Made by a program: the position numbers and the translations under genes. DNA of 35,466 nucleotides from the IMG/VR virus record IMGVR_UViG_3300042397_000461, positions 1 through 35,466 of that record. The stretch is one strand, 5' to 3'. Origin of the DNA: a virus. Positions 7,122 through 12,487 of the stretch are shown piece after piece. Position 1 is the first letter of the stretch; each line of letters starts with the position of its first letter. The notes below the pieces were generated by a model, which was not told the DNA's origin, did not search any database, and worked only from the letters and a program-made list of their open reading frames with translations.

Positions 7122-7213
7122 CGTGTTGCAGCTAACAGAAGTGGCTGCTTTGAGAACTTCTGAATTAAAAACCAATGCTTGTGCAGCCATTTTTGTTAGG
7201 TGCTGTTATAAGC
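7116..7213 (+). repeat. attC-like site C
   Basis: GCATAACG at 7116-7123; left arm 7128-7148 (GCA-G-CTAACA-G-AA-G-TGGCTGC); right arm 7183-7203 (GCAGCCA-T-TT-T-TGTTAG-G-TGC); GTTATAAGC at 7205-7213. This is the clearest of the four: 19 of 21 arm positions are either paired or sit opposite a matching single-base mismatch. The loop is 34 bases. Confidence 0.8.
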
Positions 7214-7235
7214 TGATTTAAAAAACTTTTGAGCG

Positions 7236-7403
7236 ATGGAAATAAAATATGATACACCAATAGAAGTAAATGAAAAGCAATACAAAAAGTTGATGCACGA
7301 ATGTAGCGGAATAGTTGCAGGGCGTGAAGAAAACGGAAAGTATTACATAAAAGTATGGTTGATGAAATACGCTGATTATGTTAGGCGGGTGGCAGGTTTT
7401 TAA
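7236..7403 (+). CDS. Unknown 55-aa cassette protein (cassette 3)
   Basis: This 55-residue frame starts MEIKYDTPIEVNEKQYKKLM and ends YADYVRRVAGF. It sits 22 bases after the GTTA box of site C and ends 7 bases before site D, so it occupies cassette 3 (7206-7480) alone. Charged, with a GKYYIKVWLMKYADY segment of beta then helix character. No family recognised. The tight fit between two recombination sites is the main reason to believe it is a gene. Confidence 0.6.
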   Translation: MEIKYDTPIEVNEKQYKKLMHECSGIVAGREENGKYYIKVWLMKYADYVRRVAGF

Positions 7404-7410
7404 ATTTGCT

Positions 7411-7486
7411 TATAACGTTTTGCGGCTAATGGCTGGCCGCAATAGGCGTTTAGAAGTTAGCGGCTTGCCATTAGGTGCTGTTAGCT
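7411..7486 (+). repeat. attC-like site D
   Basis: TATAACG at 7411-7417; left arm 7421-7440 (TGCG-G-CTAATGGC-TG-GCCGC); right arm 7460-7478 (GCGGC-TT-GCCATTAG-G-TGC); GTTAGCT at 7480-7486. The stems CTAATGGC/GCCATTAG and GCCGC/GCGGC are perfect. This is the last site of the array; I find no further copy downstream. Confidence 0.78.
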
Positions 7487-7546
7487 GTGTGCGTAGGCTT
7501 GTGGGGAGCCAGTTTGTTTTTAATGTTTAATTTTTAGCGTAGGAAA

Positions 7547-8191
7547 ATGGAAAATAAAATAAAGATAGCGGAGTTTTTCGCAGGGAGTAGATCGATTGGT
7601 AACGTTGCCGAAAGTAAAGGAATGGAAGTTTTTAGCATAGACTGGCAACCATTTGATAAAATTAATTGGGTTGGTGATGTAGCAGAAATGAAAACGGAAG
7701 ATGTGCCGTTTATACCTGATGCTGTGTGGGGATCGCCTGACTGCACGACTTATACAATTGCAGCGATAAGTACACACCGAAATGGCACAGAACCTAAAAG
7801 CGACTATGCTAAAAAGTGCGATAGTGTGAACCAACATTTTTTAGCAATGATTGAAAAGTGGCTTTTGATAAACCCGAAAATGGTATTTTTTATCGAGAAC
7901 CCAAGAGGGATGTTGCGCAAAATGCCATTTATGCAAAAGTTTAAAAGACACACTATTTGGTATTGCCAATACGGTGACGATAGAGCTAAACCAACCGATG
8001 TGTGGACGAACTGCGAAACATGGCAACCAAGACCGATGTGCCATAACGGAAATAAAAACTGCCATCACCAACCAGCACCGAGAGGATCCAAAACGGGAAC
8101 GCAAGGAAGAAAAGGCGCATACGAAAGGAGTAAGATACCAACCGAACTATGTAATGAAATTTTAAGTGCGGTGGAAAAAATTAAACATTAA
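7547..8191 (+). CDS. Short C5-cytosine methyltransferase-like protein
   Basis: The protein has 214 residues. Motif I-like AEFFAGSRSIGNVAE near 8-22 (SAM binding), an acidic residue after beta-2 (SID at 30-32), motif IV-like GSPDCTTYT with C66 as candidate nucleophile, and motif VI-like IENPRG with E117 and N118. Most C5 enzymes read PCQ at motif IV; here it is PDC. The protein is much shorter than full enzymes and has no obvious target-recognition domain. It begins 60 bases after the last attC-like site, but no site follows it, so it is probably a phage gene. DNA methylation against restriction is the likely role, not proven. Confidence 0.65.
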   Translation: MENKIKIAEFFAGSRSIGNVAESKGMEVFSIDWQPFDKINWVGDVAEMKTEDVPFIPDAVWGSPDCTTYTIAAISTHRNGTEPKSDYAKKCDSVNQHFLAMIEKWLLINPKMVFFIENPRGMLRKMPFMQKFKRHTIWYCQYGDDRAKPTDVWTNCETWQPRPMCHNGNKNCHHQPAPRGSKTGTQGRKGAYERSKIPTELCNEILSAVEKIKH

Positions 8192-8242
8192 AAACAAATT
8201 ACCGCTAACTTACTTATTTGCGAAACAAATGTATAAAGTGCC

Positions 8243-8482
8243 ATGAAAATACAAGACTTAAAACTTGATACATTTATCATAGTGTATGCTGGAATTAAAC
8301 ATACAGACTTAGTGTTAAGTGATATTGGTATGATTAATTACAAGACAGGTAAAATTTACAAAAAACAACTTAATAGTGGGTGCTTAGGTTATTTTATTAA
8401 CCGAAAGTTTAGATCTGAAAGTAGATTGCAAAAATATCCGCTAACAAAAATTGTTTACATTAAACAAAAATTACCTTTTTAG
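8243..8482 (+). CDS. Unknown small basic protein
   Basis: The protein has 79 residues: MKIQDLKLDTFIIVYAGIKH, then a basic C-terminal half (NRKFRSESRLQKYPLTKIVYIKQK). The beginning resembles that of the 68-residue protein at 5101 in pattern (x-QDLK-x-x-x-x-I-x), a weak sign of relatedness. Alone between the methyltransferase-like gene and the small RNA. Function unknown. Confidence 0.6.
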   Translation: MKIQDLKLDTFIIVYAGIKHTDLVLSDIGMINYKTGKIYKKQLNSGCLGYFINRKFRSESRLQKYPLTKIVYIKQKLPF

Positions 8483-8514
8483 TTTGTAATTTTAGTTCCT
8501 TAGTATTATTATTG
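8483..8514 (+). promoter_or_regulatory. Bacteroidota-type promoter for a small RNA
   Basis: TTTG at 8483-8486, 20 bases, TATTATTG at 8507-8514 (one mismatch to TAnnTTTG). The predicted start near 8520 falls 3 bases before the first arm of the structured element and immediately after the preceding stop codon region. Confidence 0.55.
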
Positions 8515-8519
8515 CATTG

Positions 8520-8615
8520 ATAATTGTATTGTTGAAGTAAGGAGCAGCGATACAATATTTAAAAGTTAAACACTTTTAAGCCCCGTGCAACTCCTTACTT
8601 GCTTGGGGTTTTTTT
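8520..8615 (+). ncRNA. Compact structured RNA with competing stems and terminator
   Basis: A gene-free stretch packed with complementary segments. D: 8523-8529 with 8550-8556 (7 bp). A: AAGTAAGGAG 8535-8544 with CTCCTTACTT 8591-8600 (10 bp). C: TTAAAAGT 8559-8566 with ACTTTTAA 8572-8579 (8 bp). B: AAGCCCC 8578-8584 with GGGGTTT 8605-8611 (7 bp, one G-U), followed by T to 8615. A crosses both D and B, so either the RNA forms pseudoknots or pairing A excludes the terminator stem B. It is either a roughly 95-nt small RNA or an attenuator leader for the operon at 8653. Not a class I recognise. Confidence 0.6.
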
Positions 8616-8652
8616 ATTTTACGCTTAATCAATGCGAAATTGATTATTAATT

Positions 8653-8868
8653 ATGGCATATGAATTAGTATTTCAGTCAACTGAAAGAAGTGAAATTGCA
8701 ACGAATTTAGTTGTAAGATGTAACAATTTTAATGAGGTTTACATAGAAATTGCAGACCCAACATCACAACATCAATTTAATTTTCAATCTATTTGTTTAG
8801 AAAAAGAATCTGCTATTAAATTAGCAAAGGAACTTAGAAAGCAAATTTCATTTTTGGAGGACTTGTAA
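8653..8868 (+). CDS. Unknown small protein, first of the replication operon
   Basis: The protein has 71 residues. The N-terminal half is beta-like (AYELVFQSTERSEIATNLVVR) and the C-terminal half helical (ESAIKLAKELRKQISFLEDL). Its stop overlaps the start of the next gene (TAATG). It follows the structured RNA at 8520-8615 by 38 bases. No family recognised. Confidence 0.65.
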   Translation: MAYELVFQSTERSEIATNLVVRCNNFNEVYIEIADPTSQHQFNFQSICLEKESAIKLAKELRKQISFLEDL

Positions 8869-9512
8869 TGTCACGTAAAGCATTTAATTTTTATCGAAGC
8901 TACTTTGATGTTGCTTGCGAATTATCCGACAAGGATAGACTTGCGTTTTACGATGCAATAATAACATTACAATTTACTGCAAATTCCACACCATTAAAAG
9001 GTACTGCTAAGTTTGCGTTCTTATCTCAAAAACATAGTATTGATGCACAAATAAAAGGGTATTATGATAAGACAAAAGACCCTATGTTTGCCCCTTGCCA
9101 AGGGGGTATACAAGGGGGTTGGCAACAAGAGGAAGAGAAAGGACAAGTACAAGAACAAGAGGAAGTAAAAGAAGAATATAACAATTTAGGTTTATTAATA
9201 CCTAAATCTGAACTTGAGTTAACTTTTGAATCTTACTTAGAGATGCGAAGAAAGATAAAGAAACCTGCAACACCTCACGCAATAGATTTAATTAAAAAGA
9301 AATTGGTGCAGATGACACAGAATAACGAAAAGGATATGTGTGAATTGCTAAATCAATCAATTGTTAATAATTGGGTGGATATTTATCCATTAAAAAATAA
9401 CTTTGCAAAAAAAGACAGACCAACCATGCGAACAACCAACGAAGTATTTGACAACGTAATTGAACGCATAAGGAATGGAGAGGATACAACCGTTAAGATA
9501 ATTGGATTATGA
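8868..9512 (+). CDS. DUF6291-like replication-associated protein
   Basis: The protein has 214 residues. Residues about 5-70 (FNFYRSYFDVACELSDKDRLAFYDAI, then GTAKFAFLSQKHSIDAQIKGY) match the DUF6291-type domain common in Bacteroidota phages at the replication-initiator position. A Glu/Gln-rich linker (about 85-105) follows, then a helical C-terminal domain (about 115-165). Fused N- and C-terminal helical modules recall DnaD/replisome-organiser proteins, which is the likely role by position. Overlaps both neighbours. Confidence 0.65.
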   Translation: MSRKAFNFYRSYFDVACELSDKDRLAFYDAIITLQFTANSTPLKGTAKFAFLSQKHSIDAQIKGYYDKTKDPMFAPCQGGIQGGWQQEEEKGQVQEQEEVKEEYNNLGLLIPKSELELTFESYLEMRRKIKKPATPHAIDLIKKKLVQMTQNNEKDMCELLNQSIVNNWVDIYPLKNNFAKKDRPTMRTTNEVFDNVIERIRNGEDTTVKIIGL

Positions 9513-10255
9513 CAAACGAAATAATACTATCAACCAGCGTAAGCAAATTAAACAACGCGGAGTTAAGAATAAAGATAGCAGAGTTAATTAGATGGGCGCA
9601 TAATCGTATGGGTTCAAAAAAAGACCACGAATTTGAGGCGATGGTAATGTTTGATTCAAACGAGATATGCAGAGATTTGCAAACGATAACGGAGTTTAAA
9701 AACTTAAAGCTGCCTGAACTATCAAAAATATTTCAAAAAGGTTTGACAAATGGATATGGCGATTTCTTTGGTCTAAATTGTGTAACTTATGCCAAATGGA
9801 TAAGAGCGTATTTAAGCGAACAAAAAACATCAGGCGGAATGTTGGAGCATCAAGTTGTAAAAGCACGTTTAGCAGAGGCAAAAGAACCCACAGAAAGCGA
9901 AAGAAGAGAGTTAAGTGAGGCGAACTTGCAGAGAGTAATCGAAAAGTACAAGCGTACAGGCATAATAGATGACAACGGAAACCCGGCTTACTTGTATCTT
10001 TGGAACACAGGGCGAATAAGGTTTGACAATACAGAATGGGAGGCATTAATCGCTAAAGCTACTGAGTTAGAAACTAAAAAACTAATCAAGTTAAGGGAAA
10101 GAGCGAAGGATGAGGTAGACAAAGTGCGTGTTTTGGAATTAGATCGGGAATTAAACAACCTTAATCTAAACATAATTAAGACTATTGCGCGGAACTTGGC
10201 AGTAGAAAGTTGGGTTAAAAAAGAAATAAATTTGTTTTATCAAAAAAAGAATTAG
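9509..10255 (+). CDS. Unknown conserved-looking phage protein, possibly replication
   Basis: The protein has 248 residues with a 4-base overlap with the previous gene. The N-terminal half has an aromatic, structured section (FQKGLTNGYGDFFGLNCVTYAKWIRAYL, about 75-102, split here by its GYGDFF turn). A long charged helix with heptad-like spacing follows (about 175-225). This pair of genes is often found together in Bacteroidota phages, so a partner role in replication is plausible. No catalytic motif seen. Confidence 0.65.
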   Translation: MTNEIILSTSVSKLNNAELRIKIAELIRWAHNRMGSKKDHEFEAMVMFDSNEICRDLQTITEFKNLKLPELSKIFQKGLTNGYGDFFGLNCVTYAKWIRAYLSEQKTSGGMLEHQVVKARLAEAKEPTESERRELSEANLQRVIEKYKRTGIIDDNGNPAYLYLWNTGRIRFDNTEWEALIAKATELETKKLIKLRERAKDEVDKVRVLELDRELNNLNLNIIKTIARNLAVESWVKKEINLFYQKKN

Positions 10256-10260
10256 TTTTG
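10231..10260 (+). promoter_or_regulatory. Bacteroidota sigma-A-type promoter
   Basis: TTTG at 10231-10234, 18 bases, TAGTTTTG at 10253-10260 (exact TAnnTTTG). The next ATG starts at 10264, only 4 bases after the -7 element, so the transcript would start at or just beyond that ATG (a leaderless message, or a promoter serving genes further on). Confidence 0.65.
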
Positions 10261-10263
10261 TAA

Positions 10264-10575
10264 ATGGAAAAGATAAACGGAGCTGTTAAGTCAGTAGGGC
10301 GAGTAGGGTATACGCTAAAAGCAACAGGTTACGAAAGTATGTCAATGTATAATTACCACTTTGATTATTACTTTACACTACCAAGATACGCGATAACTTT
10401 AGAAGATAAAGCTAACCCACGCAACTATTGGATAACTGCTAAAAACGAACAGGATGTAATTAATAGTATTGAAAAATTAATCACCAAACATAAACTTAAA
10501 ATATATGAAACCAAAGTCACAAAAGGAAGCGTTAATGCTTCTGCTAAAAAAAGGAAAACCAGTAAATTGGGTTAA
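10264..10575 (+). CDS. Unknown protein, possibly leaderless mRNA
   Basis: The protein has 103 residues: MEKINGAVKSVGRVGYTLK, an aromatic middle (YNYHFDYYFTLPRYAITLED), a helical segment (EQDVINSIEKLITKHKLKIYE) and a basic tail ending KKRKTSKLG. The start codon sits right after a near-perfect promoter, leaving no room for a leader. The basic tail overlaps the next gene by 71 bases in another frame. No family recognised. Confidence 0.65.
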   Translation: MEKINGAVKSVGRVGYTLKATGYESMSMYNYHFDYYFTLPRYAITLEDKANPRNYWITAKNEQDVINSIEKLITKHKLKIYETKVTKGSVNASAKKRKTSKLG

Positions 10576-10750
10576 GGCATTTACCACAACAGGATGCAGT
10601 AAGCTATCAACACGAGTAGCCGAATTTATTAATCAAGGCTACAAAATTAAAAAAGAACGTGTTAACTTTACAACAAGATACAAGACTCACGGCACATACG
10701 TTGAGTATACTCTTGATATAAAGAACACGCCTAAGAAACTTTTAAAATAA
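10505..10750 (+). CDS. Helix-turn-helix DNA-binding protein
   Basis: The protein has 81 residues. Residues about 5-50 (SQKEALMLLLKKGKPVNWVKAF, then GCSKLSTRVAEFINQGYKI) match the small winged-helix/HTH_39-like domains found in many phages: a first helix, 'KG-x-PVNW-x-A', and a recognition helix 'LSTRVAEFIN'. A start at 10535 would cut the first helix, so I keep 10505 despite the 71-base overlap with the previous gene. Probably a regulator or nucleoid-type binder of the early region. Confidence 0.7.
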   Translation: MKPKSQKEALMLLLKKGKPVNWVKAFTTTGCSKLSTRVAEFINQGYKIKKERVNFTTRYKTHGTYVEYTLDIKNTPKKLLK

Positions 10751-10757
10751 AAAAAAA

Positions 10758-11006
10758 TAGTCAGCTAGTTTAATGATAAAACGGCAACCTAAAAAACTGC
10801 AACTTCATGGTAAGTACATGACCTGACTACTAAAAATCGTATAATGTGGTTATCGTAATCACAGCAGGTTAAGCGATGTCCTGCTGACAGCTTGGAAAGA
10901 CAAGCAAATAGTCAGGTGGTGTAAAAGTAACACGTGGGTGAAGGTGAGTAGCATATTATGTGAAGCCAAAATACCAAACAATAGGGGCAGTACCTGTCCT
11001 GACTAC
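10758..11006 (+). ncRNA. Structured RNA region with two tRNA-like elements
   Basis: A 353-base gap (10751-11103) holds no credible gene but much structure. Element 1, 10759-10829: acceptor AGTCAGC/CCTGACT (6 of 7 pairs), D-like stem GTTT/AAAC, anticodon-like GCA/TGC, T-like stem TCATG/CATGA around a 7-base loop GTAAGTA. Element 2, 10910-11005: acceptor AGTCAGG/CCTGACT (7 of 7), D-like stem GTGT/ACAC, T-like stem ATAGG/CCTGT around GGCAGTA, with a 47-base insert in place of the anticodon arm. Between them are hairpins 10846-10862, 10862-10886 and 10890-10905. Canonical TTC in the T loop and GG in the D loop are missing, so these are not ordinary tRNAs. Confidence 0.6.
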
Positions 11007-11103
11007 AAACAGAGCGGTTAGAAGGCTTTAACATTACATTCAAAATATAAATGGGTTTATAAGTTTGAATCAACTATCGGCTGGAGTTACGCTCGTTTTT
11101 AAA

Positions 11104-11622
11104 ATGAAAGAAATTAAAAGAAAATGTAAGTATTGTCTTGAAAAGTATACGCCTAAGTATAGTACAACGGAACCCTGTCCAAAGTATGAGTGCCGTTTAA
11201 AGCATTTAGAGGCTAACACAGCCAAGATAAACCGAGTAAACAAGGCAAAGGCAAGGGATGATATTAAAAGCTATGCTCAGCGTTTAGGAGAAGCAAAGAA
11301 AGTGTTTCAAAAGTGGATACGAATGAGGGATAAAGATAAGCCTTGCATAAGTTGTGGTAGCGTATCATCAACTGTATGGGATGGTGGACACTACAAGAAA
11401 GCAGAAATATATAGTGGTGTTATATTCCACGAAAACAACGTACATTTGCAGTGCGGAAAGTGCAACAGGTTCTTGGGAGGTAACGAATTAAACTACCGAG
11501 ATGGGTTGATAGCTAAGATTGGTGAACAAGCGGTTATTCAACTTGAGAAATTAGCTGATACTACACGCATGAAAAGATACACTAATGAGGAACTTGAACA
11601 AATTAAATTAAAATACAAATAA
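11104..11622 (+). CDS. ninG: NinG/Rap-family recombination nuclease
   Basis: The protein has 172 residues from ATG 11104; an in-frame TTG at 11065 adds 13 residues and is less likely. Two zinc sites: C8 and C11 with C25 and C30 at the N-terminus, then C81-x2-C84 with C117-x2-C120. A histidine-type core follows: GGHY with H96, then NNVH with H114. The layout (basic helix, RMRDKDKPCISCG, GGHY, NVHLQCGKCN, YRDGLIAKIGE) matches lambda NinG, which aids Red-type recombination by cutting branched DNA. This fits the annealing protein and exonuclease of the early operon. Confidence 0.9.
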   Translation: MKEIKRKCKYCLEKYTPKYSTTEPCPKYECRLKHLEANTAKINRVNKAKARDDIKSYAQRLGEAKKVFQKWIRMRDKDKPCISCGSVSSTVWDGGHYKKAEIYSGVIFHENNVHLQCGKCNRFLGGNELNYRDGLIAKIGEQAVIQLEKLADTTRMKRYTNEELEQIKLKYK

Positions 11623-11695
11623 ATTATACTAATTGGTATTATACTCTTAAGTAAAAGTGGCAAAATTTCCATTAACTCCTACGAGAAAATGTAAC

Positions 11696-11887
11696 ATGAA
11701 AAAAGATTATACAGTATATCACGCACTACGCACACCATCAATAAACATTGAATTGCGCAAGCACTTTGATGGGAAATATAGTGTGGTAGAAATAGATAAG
11801 ACAGGCAATGAAGTCCAGCACATACGAGATAGTTATGGTAAAGCAAATGCTAAGTACAACGTGGTTTTAGACACATTAAGGAAATGA
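11696..11887 (+). CDS. Unknown small protein
   Basis: The protein has 63 residues from ATG 11696; an in-frame GTG at 11657 would add 13 residues. It is basic and mixed (MKKDYTVYHALRTPSINIEL, then KHFDGKYSVVEIDKTGNEVQ), which reads like a small beta-sheet protein. Last gene before the late promoter at 11901. No family recognised. Confidence 0.55.
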   Translation: MKKDYTVYHALRTPSINIELRKHFDGKYSVVEIDKTGNEVQHIRDSYGKANAKYNVVLDTLRK

Positions 11888-11900
11888 GTTATAAACATTA

Positions 11901-11932
11901 TTTGGTAAATAAGATATACGATTATAGTTTTG
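11901..11932 (+). promoter_or_regulatory. Bacteroidota sigma-A-type promoter of the late region
   Basis: TTTG at 11901-11904, 20 bases, TAGTTTTG at 11925-11932 (exact TAnnTTTG, same -7 as the 10231 promoter). The predicted start is near 11939, leaving a leader of about 85 bases before ATG 12026. The genes after it are packed with short gaps or overlaps through the terminase. Confidence 0.75.
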
Positions 11933-11943
11933 TATTGTGTTTT

Positions 11944-11957
11944 AATTCAATTGAATT
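11944..11957. promoter_or_regulatory. Perfect 14-bp palindrome, possible operator
   Basis: AATTCAATTGAATT is a perfect palindrome at about +5 to +18 of the predicted transcript start of the late promoter, where a dimeric repressor would block transcription. Confidence 0.4.
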
Positions 11958-12025
11958 TTCCATATTAGTTTATTGGTTAGTGGTACAGAGGGGATGGCGT
12001 AATGTTATCCCTTTTGTTTTATAAC

Positions 12026-12487
12026 ATGAGAGATAAATTTATAACTCATATCACCCGAAATAAAGAATACCTTAACCTATGCAGGAAGGTATCGGGGGAG
12101 CATTATCAAGATTTATTCCAAGAGATAGCTATACTTTTACTGACAATTCCCGAAAATAAGTTACCACAGGAAAGCTATTTTAATTTTTGGTTTTATCGAG
12201 TGGCAACTAATCTTTGTTCAAAGCACGGAACATATGGTTATCAGTTTAGGTTTGACACTATATCGCTTGAGGATTTAAGCAAGGAAATAGTTGAGCAAAT
12301 CGAATACGTTGAGAGGGTAGATGAGTATATACCAGCAGAAGATTTGCTGATGGATTTGCCTGAGTTTGAAAATAGAGTAATACTTTTATATAACGAGTTG
12401 GGAAATATGCGTAAGGTGCAACGCATGACAGGGATAAGTTACTCGGCACTAAGAATGGTTAAAGAAAAAATGAAAAACATACGATGA
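12026..12487 (+). CDS. Sigma-70-like (ECF-type) regulator
   Basis: The protein has 153 residues from ATG 12026; an in-frame ATG at 12002 adds 8 residues. Region 2-like sequence: YQDLFQEIAILLL near 28-40 and FNFWFYRVATNLCSKHG near 53-69, matching the 'DLxQE' and 'FxxWLxRIAxN' signatures of ECF sigma factors. C-terminal region-4-like HTH near 115-150 (NELGNMRKVQRMTGISYSALRM). First gene behind the late promoter. It could redirect host RNA polymerase to late phage genes. The linker and size are close to a minimal ECF sigma factor. Confidence 0.7.
   Translation: MRDKFITHITRNKEYLNLCRKVSGEHYQDLFQEIAILLLTIPENKLPQESYFNFWFYRVATNLCSKHGTYGYQFRFDTISLEDLSKEIVEQIEYVERVDEYIPAEDLLMDLPEFENRVILLYNELGNMRKVQRMTGISYSALRMVKEKMKNIR

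Noticed and set aside
7401-7408. TAAATTTG as a -7 box in site D
   Set aside because: Exact match to TAnnTTTG but no TTG at the right distance upstream, and it overlaps the stop codon of cassette 3.
5972-7486. CRISPR array or transposon ends
   Set aside because: The repeats are long imperfect palindromes separated by genes, not short direct repeats with spacers, and there is no transposase or target duplication.
10751-11103. Ordinary tRNA genes in the gene-free region
   Set aside because: The shapes are tRNA-like but the T loops lack TTC-R-A, the D loops lack GG, and element 2 has no anticodon arm. Element 1 would read AAA with a broken anticodon stem. I list them as tRNA-like RNA, not tRNA.
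11065-11622. HNH homing endonuclease belonging to an intron at 10751-11060
   Set aside because: The protein matches the NinG/Rap layout over its full length with two Cys sites, and it has its own ATG at 11104. No split gene flanks the structured region.
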